Of a DNA stretch of 64,000 nucleotides, positions 24,591-33,440 are shown piece by piece (the first letter of the stretch is position 1; each line of letters begins with the position of its first letter). Location: assembly GCF_003853645.1 (NCBI RefSeq), contig NZ_QTPO01000036.1:32778-96777 (forward strand), in the 5' to 3' direction. A model generated the notes under the pieces. It searched no databases. It saw nothing but the letters and a program-made list of their open reading frames with translations, and was not told where the DNA came from. The position numbers and the translations under genes were made by a program. Source of the stretch: Burkholderia sp. Bp9143. GTDB lineage: Bacteria > Pseudomonadota > Gammaproteobacteria > Burkholderiales > Burkholderiaceae.

Positions 24591-25513
24591 GCCAGCCCCT
24601 CGACGACTTCTGCCCCGTTCATCACCTGGACGAACACATCCTCGAGATCCGCCTTGCGGACCTCGATCTCGTCGAACGTGCAGCCCGCCGCGCGGCATTG
24701 CGCGAGGATGCGCTCGACGTCGTCGTAGTTCGACAGGCGCAGCAGGTGCTCGCCCGGCGCGCGTGCGGCCGGATCTGTCTCCAGCCCGCGCAATTCGGCT
24801 GGCAGCGCGCCCGTTGCGAACCGCAGGTACAGCTGCAGCCCCGCGAAGCGGCGCAGCAGCGCGTCGGTGCGATCAAGCGCGACGACCTCACCGCGACGGA
24901 GCATCGCGATGCGGTCGCACAGCGACTCGGCTTCCTCGAGGTAATGGGTGGTCAGGACGATCGTGTGGCCCTCGCGGTTCAGCCGCGAGATGAATTTCCA
25001 CAGCGTCTGGCGCAGTTCGACGTCGACGCCGGCGGTCGGCTCGTCGAGCACGATCACGGGCGGCCGGTGCACGAGCGCCTGCGCGACCAGCACGCGGCGC
25101 TTCATCCCGCCCGACAGCGCGCGCATGTTCGCGTCGGCCTTCTCGGTGAGGTCGAGATTGGCCATCACTTCGTCGATCCAGTCGTCGTTGCGGCGCAGCC
25201 CGAAATAGCCGGACTGGATCCGCAGCGTTTCGCGGACGGTGAAGAACGGGTCGAACACGAGTTCCTGCGGCACGACGCCGAGCGCGCGGCGCGCACCCCG
25301 GAAGTCCTTGACGACGTCGTGGCCGCGCACCGAGATACTGCCTTCATCGGCCCGGGTGAGCCCGGCGAGGATACTGATGAGCGTGGTCTTGCCTGCGCCG
25401 TTCGGGCCGAGCAGACCGAAAAACTCGCCTTCCTCGACCGACAGGCTGACGCCCTTGAGCGCCTGAAGCGATTTGTAGCGCTTCTTGACGTGACGGATTT
25501 CTATGGCTGACAT
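24587..25513 (-). CDS. ABC transporter ATP-binding protein
   Basis: A 308-residue nucleotide-binding subunit. It has Walker A GPNGAGKTT, signature LSGGMKRRVLVAQAL, Walker B VIVLDEPTAGVD and the H-loop TTHYLEEAE, followed by a C-terminal region of about 85 residues typical of ABC-2 exporters. The start at 25513 gives MSAIEIRHVKK; a TTG further upstream would add an unsupported leader. It pairs with the permease, overlapping it by 4 nt. The genes follow the mla operon and precede the BolA gene. The substrate is unknown. Confidence 0.95.
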   Translation of the reverse strand: MSAIEIRHVKKRYKSLQALKGVSLSVEEGEFFGLLGPNGAGKTTLISILAGLTRADEGSISVRGHDVVKDFRGARRALGVVPQELVFDPFFTVRETLRIQSGYFGLRRNDDWIDEVMANLDLTEKADANMRALSGGMKRRVLVAQALVHRPPVIVLDEPTAGVDVELRQTLWKFISRLNREGHTIVLTTHYLEEAESLCDRIAMLRRGEVVALDRTDALLRRFAGLQLYLRFATGALPAELRGLETDPAARAPGEHLLRLSNYDDVERILAQCRAAGCTFDEIEVRKADLEDVFVQVMNGAEVVEGLA

Positions 25514-25705
25514 GACTGTGCGCGGCGCAAGGGCCGCGACGCCTATTCTGTGCTTGCTGCGAAAGAAAATGGGGGCCGGACGCCGATTGGCTGCCCCGCA
25601 AAACGCTTGATTATAGGGCAAACCGGCTGGTGAAGCCGGCGCCGGAGGCGCGCGGCCTGAAGCGTGCGCGCGCCGGCTGGCGCGGCAGGCTTCGGTCGGA
25701 CAGGG

Positions 25706-25981
25706 TCAATGTCGCCCGGCGCCGTCGATGAGCGCGTCGACGCCGTAGGCGCGCGCGAGGCTGGCGAGCTTCGAGGGGAGATTGAGGAGATCGAGGGTCG
25801 CGCCGCGCGCTTTGGCGGCACGTTGCCATGCGAGCAGCACGGCGAGCGCGGATGAGTCGAACTGCGTCAGCGCCGCGCAATCGACGGCGGTCGCGCCCGC
25901 GCCGATGCGCGCGAGACCGTCCGCGAGCGCGGACTTCGCGCTCGCGACGGTCAGCGAGGAGCCGGCTGCGAAGGCGCTCAC
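25706..25981 (-). CDS. mlaB: STAS-domain protein MlaB
   Basis: A 91-residue STAS-domain protein, the cytoplasmic regulatory subunit of the MlaFEDB phospholipid transporter. The pattern GATAVDCAALTQFDSSALAVLLAW is the STAS core, including the DSSAL turn. The start is a GTG at 25981 that overlaps the mlaC stop as GTGA. It is the last gene of the mla operon. After it come 192 nt with a small inverted repeat and no gene before the ABC exporter. Confidence 0.85.
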   Translation of the reverse strand: MSAFAAGSSLTVASAKSALADGLARIGAGATAVDCAALTQFDSSALAVLLAWQRAAKARGATLDLLNLPSKLASLARAYGVDALIDGAGRH

Positions 25982-26610
25982 GACGCCTGCTTGCCGGCGG
26001 CAAGTTCCTGGTTGCGCTGCGTCAGGAACTTGATCAGACCGTCCACGCCGCTTTGCTGGATCTTCTCGTTGAACTGCTGCTGGTACGTCTGGATCAGCCA
26101 CGCGCCGAGCACGTTCAGGTCATACACCTTCCAGCCGTTGGCCGTCTTGTACAGGCGGTAGTCGATCTGAACCGGCTGGCCGTTGTTCATCGCGAGCGTC
26201 TTCACGACCACGTCGGTATCGGCCGGATCGGCGCGGAACGGCGGGTACTGGATCTGCTGGTCCGGCTTCAGTTGCGCAAGCGCGCCCGAATACGTGCGGA
26301 TCAGCAGCAGCTTGAACTGCTCCTGAACCTGCTGCTGCTGCTCGGCCGATGCCGTGCGCCAGTTGCGACCCATCGCGAGCTGCGTGGTGCGGCGGAAATC
26401 GGTGTACGGCAGGATGTCCTTGTTGACGATCGTAATGATGCGGTTGGTATCGCCCTGCTTGATCGTCTGCTGCTTGACCTCGTCGAGCACCTGCTGCGTC
26501 GCCGACTTGATCAGCGACTGCGGGTTCGATTGGTCGACTTGCGCGTGAGCTGCGCTGCCGAACGAAAACAGCGCCGCGAAAACGGGGATCAGGAACAGTT
26601 TTTTCATCAT
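25978..26610 (-). CDS. mlaC: Periplasmic phospholipid-binding protein MlaC
   Basis: A 210-residue periplasmic carrier that shuttles phospholipids between outer membrane MlaA and the inner membrane complex. The signal peptide is MMKKLFLIPVFAALFSFG ending AAHA. The mature part has family motifs DILPYTDFRRTTQLAMGRNW and YRLYKTANGWKVYDLNVLG. Two adjacent ATGs (26610, 26607) are possible starts; an ATG at 26622 is less likely. It follows mlaA and overlaps mlaB. Confidence 0.95.
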   Translation of the reverse strand: MMKKLFLIPVFAALFSFGSAAHAQVDQSNPQSLIKSATQQVLDEVKQQTIKQGDTNRIITIVNKDILPYTDFRRTTQLAMGRNWRTASAEQQQQVQEQFKLLLIRTYSGALAQLKPDQQIQYPPFRADPADTDVVVKTLAMNNGQPVQIDYRLYKTANGWKVYDLNVLGAWLIQTYQQQFNEKIQQSGVDGLIKFLTQRNQELAAGKQAS

Positions 26611-26717
26611 AGTGACCTGCATGAAGAGTCGATGCAAAGGTTGGAGCCGGTAGCTTACGCGCAAGTTCGCGCGCGCTACCGACTGAATCGTTTCGGGCTG
26701 TAACGAATGTAAGCGGG

Positions 26718-27689
26718 TCAGTGCAGCCGGATGCTCGGGAAGCGGAACCCGCCCGGCGACGGCGGCGTCACCTGCATCGGCGGCACGGTCGTCGCGCTGG
26801 CCGGGTTCGGCACTTCCGCGGTACCCGACGCCGGTGCGGCAACGGCCGCGCCCGACGCACCGGCCGGTGCCGTCGCGCCGCCGACTGCCGCTGCGCCCGC
26901 CGTACCGGCCGCGCCGGCTGCCGCCGGAGCCGCGCCGTCGTCCGGCAGGTCGTACTTCGGCAGCGCATCGTTGCTCGACGCCGTCGAGGCCTCGCCCCGC
27001 GCGTTGTCGATCAGCATCTGGCGGCGTTGCAGGTACGCGTTGCGCACGAACGAATACTTGTCGAGCGCCGCGGCATCCAGCACGTCGCCCGCGCCAAGCA
27101 GGTTCGCACGCGTGTTGACGAGGTTCACGCCGAACAGACCCCAGCTCAGGCCGTCCGGCTTCACGTAGGTGAGCGGGTTGCCGACGTAGTCGACGCCGAG
27201 GCCAGCCGTGTCGCGCAGCGTGCTCGGGCCGAGCAGCGGCAGCACGAGGTAGGGGCCCGACGGCATGCCGTAGCGGCCCATCGTGATCCCGAAGTCGGCC
27301 GTATGCTTCGGCAGTTTCGCGATCGTCGCGACGTCGAACAGGCCGCCGACGCCAAACACCGTGTTGATCACGACGCGCATGATGTCGCCGACGCCGTCCG
27401 CGATCCGCAGCTGCACGATGTTGTTCGCCGCGATGTACACGTCGCCGATGTTCGAGAAGAAGTTCGTCACGCTGTCGCGCACCGGCTGCGGCACCACGTA
27501 CTGGTAGCCCTTCGCGACCGGCTTCAGCGCGTACGTGTCGACCGTATCGTTGAACGTGTACATCGTCCGGTTGAAGCCTTCGAGCGGATCGCCCTTGGTC
27601 GGCGTCTGCACGGTCGCGCAACCGCTCAACGCGGCGACTGCCGCCACGGCGAGCGCGGCGTGCCTGATGCGGATCGTCTGCATGGTCAT
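26718..27689 (-). CDS. mlaA: Outer membrane lipoprotein MlaA (VacJ)
   Basis: A 323-residue outer membrane lipoprotein that removes phospholipids from the outer leaflet. The signal peptide ends in the lipobox LSGC (Cys24). Conserved segments include DPLEGFNRTMYTFNDTVD, FFSNIGDVYIAANNI and MGRYGMPSGPYLVLPLLGPS. The C-terminal 90 or so residues are Ala/Pro/Gly-rich and low in complexity, longer than in enteric homologues. It lies between mlaD and mlaC, so the order is mlaF-E-D-A-C-B. A second possible start lies two codons downstream. Confidence 0.95.
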   Translation of the reverse strand: MTMQTIRIRHAALAVAAVAALSGCATVQTPTKGDPLEGFNRTMYTFNDTVDTYALKPVAKGYQYVVPQPVRDSVTNFFSNIGDVYIAANNIVQLRIADGVGDIMRVVINTVFGVGGLFDVATIAKLPKHTADFGITMGRYGMPSGPYLVLPLLGPSTLRDTAGLGVDYVGNPLTYVKPDGLSWGLFGVNLVNTRANLLGAGDVLDAAALDKYSFVRNAYLQRRQMLIDNARGEASTASSNDALPKYDLPDDGAAPAAAGAAGTAGAAAVGGATAPAGASGAAVAAPASGTAEVPNPASATTVPPMQVTPPSPGGFRFPSIRLH

Positions 27690-27715
27690 TACCCTCTTGT
27701 CTTTCTCTCGTGTGG

Positions 27716-28276
27716 TTATTGGGCGGCCGAACCGGACACCGCGGACGCCGGTACCGCGACCGGTGCGGGCGCGGCGGGTGCAGCCGATGCCCCGGCTGCC
27801 GGCTTCGCGCCGCCCGCGTCGGCTGCCTTGCTGTACAGGAACTGGCCGATCAGGTTCTCGAGCACGATCGCCGACTGCGTCATCGTGACCGTATCGCCCG
27901 ACTTCAGCATTTCGGTGTCGCCGCCCGGATCGAGGCCGATGTACTGTTCGCCGAGCAGGCCCGAGGTGAGGATCTTCGCCGACGAATCCTTCGGGAACGG
28001 GTACTGGCCGTCGATATCGACCGTCACCAGCGCCTGGTAGGTGTTGGGATCGAAGCCGATCGTCTTCACGCGGCCGACCACGACGCCCGCGCTCTTCACG
28101 GCTGCGCGCGCCTTCAGCCCGCCGATGTTGTCGAATTTCATCCTCACCGAGTAGGTCGGCTGAAACGACAGCGAGCTCATGTTGCCGACCTTGAGCGCCA
28201 GGAACAGCACCGCAAGGAAGCCCACCACCACGAACAGGCCGACCCAGAAGTCGAGAGCAGTCTTTTTCATCGTCAT
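27716..28276 (-). CDS. mlaD: Phospholipid transporter MCE-domain subunit MlaD
   Basis: A 186-residue protein with one N-terminal membrane helix (DFWVGLFVVVGFLAVLFLALKVG) and an MCE domain (FDNIGGLKARAAVKSAGVVVGRV, LTSGLLGEQYIGLDPGG) that forms a hexameric ring in MlaFEDB. An Ala/Pro-rich tail of about 35 residues closes the protein. It follows mlaE by 24 nt and precedes mlaA. Confidence 0.96.
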   Translation of the reverse strand: MTMKKTALDFWVGLFVVVGFLAVLFLALKVGNMSSLSFQPTYSVRMKFDNIGGLKARAAVKSAGVVVGRVKTIGFDPNTYQALVTVDIDGQYPFPKDSSAKILTSGLLGEQYIGLDPGGDTEMLKSGDTVTMTQSAIVLENLIGQFLYSKAADAGGAKPAAGASAAPAAPAPVAVPASAVSGSAAQ

Positions 28277-28300
28277 CCCAAAATTTGGCTTGGCTGAGGC

Positions 28301-29068
28301 TTAGCTGAACATCAGCGCGGTCAGCAGGAAATCGAGGCCGAGTACGGCGAGCGACGCGAACACGACCGTCTTGGTCGTCGCGCGCGACACGCCCTCGGGC
28401 GTGGGCTTCGCTTCATACCCTTGAAACAGTGCAATGAAGGTCACGGCGAACCCGAACACGATGCTCTTGATCACGCCGTTGCCGACGTCGGCCCACACCT
28501 GGACCCCGCCTTGCATCTGCGACCAGAACGCGCCCGGATCGACGCCGATCAGCACGACCCCGACGAAATAACCGCCGAGCACGCCGACCGCGTTGAAGAT
28601 CGCGGCGAGCAGCGGCATCGCGATGATGCCGGCCCACAGGCGCGGCGCGATCACCGTCTTGATGGGGTCGACGGCCATCATCTCGAGCGCGGTGAGTTGC
28701 TCGCCGGCCTTCATCAGGCCGATCTCGGCCGTGAGCGACGTGCCCGCGCGGCCCGCGAACAGCAGCGCGGTCACGACCGGGCCGAGCTCGCGCACCAGCG
28801 ACAGCGCGACCAGCAGGCCGAGCGCCTGTTCGGACCCGTAGCGATTCAGCGTGTAGTAGCCCTGCAGGCCGAGCACGAAGCCGACGAACAGGCCCGACAC
28901 GGCGATGATCACGAACGAATAGTTGCCGAGGAAGTGGATCTGCTTCGTGACCAGCCGTGGCCGGCGCAGCAGCGGGAAGAATTCCAGCACGAGGCGCACG
29001 AACAGCCGCGTGCCGTAGCCCGCGCGCTCGAGGCCGCCGATGACGTAACGTCCGATCGCGCTGATCAT
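28301..29068 (-). CDS. mlaE: Phospholipid ABC transporter permease MlaE
   Basis: A 255-residue permease with five or six hydrophobic helices. The family motifs are NYSFVIIAVSGLFVGFVLGLQ, RELGPVVTALLFAGRAGTSLTAEIGLMKAGEQLTALE (here named by its ends, 28675-28785) and RLWAGIIAMPLLAAIFNAVG. It overlaps mlaF as ATGA and forms the membrane part of MlaFEDB. Confidence 0.96.
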   Translation of the reverse strand: MISAIGRYVIGGLERAGYGTRLFVRLVLEFFPLLRRPRLVTKQIHFLGNYSFVIIAVSGLFVGFVLGLQGYYTLNRYGSEQALGLLVALSLVRELGPVVTALLFAGRAGTSLTAEIGLMKAGEQLTALEMMAVDPIKTVIAPRLWAGIIAMPLLAAIFNAVGVLGGYFVGVVLIGVDPGAFWSQMQGGVQVWADVGNGVIKSIVFGFAVTFIALFQGYEAKPTPEGVSRATTKTVVFASLAVLGLDFLLTALMFS

Positions 29069-29886
29069 GCGCGCCCTCCGCCGAGCCCGAAATCCGCTGC
29101 CAGCGGCGGGCTCGTGTAATGAAATTTGAACGGGCCGTCCGGCGCGCCATCGATGAACTGGCGCACGCTCGGATCGGTCGACGCGCGCAGCTCGTCGGGC
29201 GTACCCTGCGCGAGCACGCCGCCATTGGCCAGAAAATATACGTAATCGGCGATCGCGAACGATTCCGGCACGTCGTGGGTGACGAGGATCGACGTCGCGC
29301 CGAGCGCCTCGTTCAGCGTGCGGATCAGGTTCGCTGTGATGCCGAGCGAGATCGGATCAAGACCCGCGAACGGTTCGTCGTACATGATGAGCTGCGGGTC
29401 GAGCGCGATCGCGCGCGCGAGCGCGATGCGGCGCGCCATCCCGCCCGACACCTCGGACGGCATCAGGTCACGCGCGCCGCGCAGGCCGACCGCGTTGAGC
29501 TTCATCAGCACGAGGTCGCGGATCAGGTCTTCGGGCAGGTCGGTGTGTTCGCGCAGCGCGAACGCGACGTTCTCGAACACGGACATGTCGGTGAACAGCG
29601 CGCCGAACTGGAACAGCATGCCCATCTTGCGCCGCAGCGCGTACAGGCCGTCGCGCGTCTGCGCGCCGACGTCGGCGCCGTCGAACAGCACCTGGCCGCG
29701 GCGTGCGCGCACCAGGCCGCCGATCAGGCGCAGCACGGTCGTCTTGCCGCAACCCGACCCGCCCATGACGGCGACGACCTGGCCGCGCCCGAAGCGCAGG
29801 TTCAGGTTCGACAGGACGAGGCGGTCGCCGTAGCCAAAGTCGACGTCGCGAAGTTCCAGCAGGGTCTCGGTAGGAGTGGGGCTCAC
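29065..29886 (-). CDS. mlaF: Phospholipid ABC transporter ATP-binding protein MlaF
   Basis: A 273-residue ATPase that powers MlaFEDB. Walker A is GGSGCGKTT (residues 42-50), followed by the signature SEVSGGMARRIALARA, Walker B LIMYDEPFAGLDP and the switch His in VTHDVPES. It is the first gene of mlaFEDACB. Its start lies 85 nt after the thiE stop in the same direction, so either a promoter sits in this gap or in thiE, or mla is partly read through from thi. Confidence 0.96.
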   Translation of the reverse strand: MSPTPTETLLELRDVDFGYGDRLVLSNLNLRFGRGQVVAVMGGSGCGKTTVLRLIGGLVRARRGQVLFDGADVGAQTRDGLYALRRKMGMLFQFGALFTDMSVFENVAFALREHTDLPEDLIRDLVLMKLNAVGLRGARDLMPSEVSGGMARRIALARAIALDPQLIMYDEPFAGLDPISLGITANLIRTLNEALGATSILVTHDVPESFAIADYVYFLANGGVLAQGTPDELRASTDPSVRQFIDGAPDGPFKFHYTSPPLAADFGLGGGRA

Positions 29887-29970
29887 GGAGCTGACAGTCC
29901 TTTTACGCAGAACGCCGAATTATAGGGCCTGCCTTGGAATGATGTCGTGACGCCGTTCCGGGCCCTGCGG

Positions 29971-31095
29971 TCAATGATTGTCAAATTGTCGGGCAAAACA
30001 TTGCTGCAACGCAACAATCGCCGCCCGATAATCGCTGGCACCCGTTACCGCACTGACGACCGCGACGCTGCCGACACCCGTTGCCAGCACGTCCGGCAAC
30101 GCATCGAGCCCCACGCCGCCGATTGCGACGAGCGGTGCCCGCGCCCCTGCGAAGCGCGCATAGCGGGCAATCCGCGCCAGGCCCTGTGGTGGCGCCGCGA
30201 CCGCCTTGGTCGCGGTCGCGTACACGGGACCGAGCGCCAGATAGCTCGGGCGCTCGTGCAATGCCCGCAGCATCTCGTAATAACCGTGGCTCGACAGCCC
30301 GAGCCGCAGGCCGGCGCGCGCGATCGCGGCCAGATCGGCCGTTTCCAGGTCTTCCTGACCCAGATGTACGCCGTACGCCCCCTCTTCTACCGCGATCTGC
30401 CAGTGATCGTTGATGAACACGCGCGCGTCGGGATAGCGGCGCCCTGCCGCGACCGCACGTGCGATTTCCCGGTGCAACGTGTCCGGGTTCGCGTCCTTCA
30501 CGCGCAGCTGCACGGTCCGCGCGCCGCAATCGAGCACGCGCTCGACCCATTCGGCGTCAGGGACGACCGGATAGAGGCCGAGTTGCGCGGGGCACGGCGG
30601 GAATGCCGGCTCGGGTGCCGCGGCCAGGCCGGCGACACGCGGAAACCGCGCGGCATCGACCGGCCACGCATCGGCATCGCGCGTTTCGTCGCCGTCGCGC
30701 CACGCCAGCGCGAGCACCAGCGCATCGATCGGCGCGAAACCACAATCGAGGAACGCCGCGAGCGCTGCGATCCAGTCGTCGGCGAGCGGATGCGCGGCTT
30801 CCAGTGCGTACCGCACGCCCGCGGCATGCAGCACCGCGCCGTGCTCGTCGAACTCGATCGCGACCGCGTCCGGCGATGCGGGGCGCGATGCGGCCGACGC
30901 GCGCGCCTGCGCGGCATGGTCGCCGGCGGATACGATCAGTACGTCGCCGTCGACCGGCACGTCGGGCGCCGCGACGCAGAGCCGCCACGGCGTCGTGCCG
31001 GTCGGCCAGTCGCCCAGGCGGGCGCGAATCCGTTCGGCCGCTTCGGCCAGCTCATCGGCCGGCGGCCAGAACGCATCGGCGAAGCGCGCGCTCAT
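29971..31095 (-). CDS. thiE: Thiamine phosphate synthase with extra N-terminal domain
   Basis: A 374-residue protein. The C-terminal 200 residues (about 172-374) are a TIM-barrel thiamine phosphate synthase joining HMP-PP and thiazole phosphate, with TVQLRVKD, VFINDHW, GVHLGQEDL, LGPVYATATK and AIGGVG. The N-terminal 165 residues are not part of ordinary ThiE (about 210 residues). They read like a separate alpha/beta domain (PWRLCVAAPDVPVDGDVLIVS, LADDWIAALAAFLDCGFAPID) whose function I cannot name. A degenerate kinase-like domain is one possibility. The ATG at 31095 overlaps the thiG stop as ATGA. Confidence 0.92.
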   Translation of the reverse strand: MSARFADAFWPPADELAEAAERIRARLGDWPTGTTPWRLCVAAPDVPVDGDVLIVSAGDHAAQARASAASRPASPDAVAIEFDEHGAVLHAAGVRYALEAAHPLADDWIAALAAFLDCGFAPIDALVLALAWRDGDETRDADAWPVDAARFPRVAGLAAAPEPAFPPCPAQLGLYPVVPDAEWVERVLDCGARTVQLRVKDANPDTLHREIARAVAAGRRYPDARVFINDHWQIAVEEGAYGVHLGQEDLETADLAAIARAGLRLGLSSHGYYEMLRALHERPSYLALGPVYATATKAVAAPPQGLARIARYARFAGARAPLVAIGGVGLDALPDVLATGVGSVAVVSAVTGASDYRAAIVALQQCFARQFDNH

Positions 31096-31907
31096 GCGCC
31101 GCCCCCGTCCTGGTGCCAGAACGGCATCCCGACGACCGGCGTGCTCGCATGCGCGGTCTCGCGCGCATCCATCGGCCCGGCGAGGTAGGCCGCACGGCCG
31201 GCCTCGACACCCTGCGCGAACGCGCGCGCCATGATCTCCGGGTGCGTGGCCTGCGACACGGCCGTGTTCAGCAACACGCCGTCGAACCCCCACTCCATCA
31301 CCTGGCATGCGTGCGACGGCACCCCGAGCCCGGCGTCGACGATCAGCGGCACGTCCGGCAACCGCTCGCGCAGCACGCGCAGCCCGTACGGGTTCACGAC
31401 GCCCTTGCCGGTACCGATCGGCGCGCCCCACGGCATCAGCGCCTCGCAACCGACGTCGAGCAGGCGCCGGCCGATCACGAGATCCTCGGTGCAGTAAGGC
31501 AGCACCTTGAAGCCGTCCTTGACCAGTTGCGCGGCCGCCTCGATCAGCCCGACCGGGTCGGGCTGCAGCGTGTAGTCGTCGCCGATCAGCTCGAGCTTGA
31601 TCCAGTCGGTGTCGAAGACCTCGCGCGCCATGTGCGCGGTCGTCACCGCCTCGGCGACGGTCTGGCAGCCGGCCGTGTTCGGCAGCAGCGGCACCGCGTG
31701 ACGCTTGAGCAGGTCGAAGAAGCCGGCCTCGGCGGTGCCGCCGGTCATCTGGCGGCGCAGCGCGACCGTCACCATCCCGGGGCGCGACGCGGCGATCGAA
31801 TCGGACAGCGACTGCAGCGACGGATAGCGCGACGTGCCGAGCAGCACGCGGCTTGCGAAGGTTTCGCCGTACAGCGTCAGCGCGTCGGCGGAAGTGATGG
31901 ACGTCAT
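31092..31907 (-). CDS. thiG: Thiazole synthase
   Basis: A 271-residue TIM-barrel enzyme that builds the thiazole ring from deoxyxylulose phosphate, dehydroglycine and ThiS-thiocarboxylate. The Schiff-base lysine is K104 in WIKLELIGDD. Other motifs are LPNTAGCQTVAEA and the phosphate region NTAVSQATHPEIMARAF. It follows thiS by 38 nt and overlaps thiE. Confidence 0.97.
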   Translation of the reverse strand: MTSITSADALTLYGETFASRVLLGTSRYPSLQSLSDSIAASRPGMVTVALRRQMTGGTAEAGFFDLLKRHAVPLLPNTAGCQTVAEAVTTAHMAREVFDTDWIKLELIGDDYTLQPDPVGLIEAAAQLVKDGFKVLPYCTEDLVIGRRLLDVGCEALMPWGAPIGTGKGVVNPYGLRVLRERLPDVPLIVDAGLGVPSHACQVMEWGFDGVLLNTAVSQATHPEIMARAFAQGVEAGRAAYLAGPMDARETAHASTPVVGMPFWHQDGGGA

Positions 31908-31945
31908 GTCGTTTTCCTGGAAGAGCGGGGGCGAACCGGCGGCGC

Positions 31946-32143
31946 TCAGCCGCCCGCGACGGGGTGCACCACGTCGAGCTTGTCGCCCGTCGCGAGCGCG
32001 CGCGCCGCATGCTGCGTGCGCGCGACGAAATTGCCGTTCAGCGCGACCGCGTACGGCGGACGCGCACCGTACGCGGCGAGCGCGTCGGCCACCGTCGCGC
32101 CGTCGGGCAGCGTCAGCGTCTGTTGGTTGATCTGGATATCCAT
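31946..32143 (-). CDS. thiS: Sulfur carrier protein ThiS
   Basis: A 65-residue ubiquitin-fold sulfur carrier ending in the conserved C-terminal di-glycine (VHPVAGG), which is adenylated and thiocarboxylated. The internal VALNGNFVART is the family motif. It lies 32 nt after thiO and before thiG in the thiOSGE operon. Confidence 0.96.
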   Translation of the reverse strand: MDIQINQQTLTLPDGATVADALAAYGARPPYAVALNGNFVARTQHAARALATGDKLDVVHPVAGG

Positions 32144-32175
32144 GAGGCTTGATCGAATTCGGTCGGCGGCGCGCG

Positions 32176-33312
32176 TCAGGCCGGCTGGCGCGCGTCGTCG
32201 CGGTGATGAAGGAGCGTCGGCCAGCGCGCGGCATCGCGCCACGCGGCGAACGCGTCGGTATCGGCGAACGCGCCGCCGAGCGCCGCTTGCGCGAACGCGA
32301 CCGCCGCATGCGCGACTTCCGGAGCAATCATGAAGCCGTGCCGGTACAGGCCGTTGACGGCCAGCGTCGTCGCGCCGTCCCAGATCACCGCCGGGCGGTG
32401 ATCTGGCAGCGTCGGGCGGCACTGCGCGTTGAGCTCGAGGATGCGCGCCTCGCCGAACGCCGGGTGCACGGAGAACGCCGCGCTCAGCAGTTCGAGCGCC
32501 GAGCGCACGCTGACGGGCGACATGTCCTCGCCCTCCACCTCGGTTGCGCCGATCACGTACAAGTCGTCCTGTTTCGGCGCGATGTACAGCGGATAACGCG
32601 GATGCAACAGCCGCACGGGCCGCGTGAGCCCGATGCCGGGCGCGCGTACGCGCGCGACTTCGCCGCGGATGCCGCGCAGCGCGGGCAGCGCGGATTTCGC
32701 GCCGAGCCCGCGGCAATCGATCGTGAAATGCGCGTCGGGTCGGTTCGCGTCGTCGATCGTCGCGTGCCAGTGCAGCTCGACGCCGCGTTGCGCGAGGCCC
32801 GCCGCGAGTGCGCGCAGCGCCTGCCGGTTGTCGAGCTGTCCTTCGCGCGGCAGCATCAGGCCGCGCGCGAAGCGCCCCGCGAGCGCGGGCTCGGCCGCGT
32901 CGACCTGCGCACCGGCCAGCGCGACGAAGCCGCCATCGAACAGTTCGGCAGGCGCGTTCGCGCGCACGCGCCGCTCGAACAGCGGCGCCTCGGCACGATC
33001 CGCGTGGTGCCAGACGACGAGCGTGCCGTGATGCTGGAAGAACACGGGTTCGGGCAGTTCCGCGAGCCATTGCGGCCAGCGCGCGAGCGATGCGGCGCCG
33101 AGCTCGGTGATCAGCAGTTCGGCACTCGCCGCCTCGGCGAGCGGCGCGAGCATCGCGGCCGCGACCCACGCGGCCGACTGCTCGCCGTCCGGGCCACCGC
33201 GCTCGTACAGCGCGACGCGATGCCCGTCGCCCGCGAGCCGCCAGGCGATCAGACGGCCGACGAGGCCGCCGCCGAGTACCGCGAAATCCGGCCGGGAAGC
33301 GTGGAGATTCAT
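32176..33312 (-). CDS. thiO: Glycine oxidase ThiO
   Basis: A 378-residue FAD-dependent amine oxidase that makes the dehydroglycine used by ThiG. The dinucleotide fold is FAVLGGGLVGRLIAWRLAG near residues 10-28. The C-terminal part has LNAQCRPTLPDHRPAVIWD and VNGLYRHGFMIAPEVA. The ATG at 33312 is preceded by GGGGAGG and overlaps the stop of a short leader ORF as ATGA. It is the first main gene of the thi operon and lies downstream of a TPP riboswitch. Confidence 0.95.
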   Translation of the reverse strand: MNLHASRPDFAVLGGGLVGRLIAWRLAGDGHRVALYERGGPDGEQSAAWVAAAMLAPLAEAASAELLITELGAASLARWPQWLAELPEPVFFQHHGTLVVWHHADRAEAPLFERRVRANAPAELFDGGFVALAGAQVDAAEPALAGRFARGLMLPREGQLDNRQALRALAAGLAQRGVELHWHATIDDANRPDAHFTIDCRGLGAKSALPALRGIRGEVARVRAPGIGLTRPVRLLHPRYPLYIAPKQDDLYVIGATEVEGEDMSPVSVRSALELLSAAFSVHPAFGEARILELNAQCRPTLPDHRPAVIWDGATTLAVNGLYRHGFMIAPEVAHAAVAFAQAALGGAFADTDAFAAWRDAARWPTLLHHRDDARQPA

Positions 33313-33440
33313 CGCGCGCCCTCCCCTCGAACCGAGCGGGCGCGTACGACGGACGTCGACGCGCGTACACCGTCCCGTGCGAACGCACGTAACAGCGGGC
33401 CGGGAACAGCGCAAAAGACTGAAGATTGAGCGGTCATCAT
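33309..33440 (-). CDS. Short leader ORF coupled to thiO
   Basis: A frame of 43 residues (MMTAQSSVFC to RGEGAR) lies between the TPP riboswitch and thiO. It has tandem ATGs at 33440 and 33437, a Shine-Dalgarno-like GGAAGG directly upstream, and a stop overlapping the thiO start codon as ATGA. A perfect palindrome, ACGCGCG-A-CGCGCGT (33451-33465), sits immediately before that site and could hide or expose it. No domain is recognisable. It may be a regulatory leader peptide or may only set up coupled translation. Confidence 0.4.
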   Translation of the reverse strand: MMTAQSSVFCAVPGPLLRAFARDGVRASTSVVRARSVRGEGAR

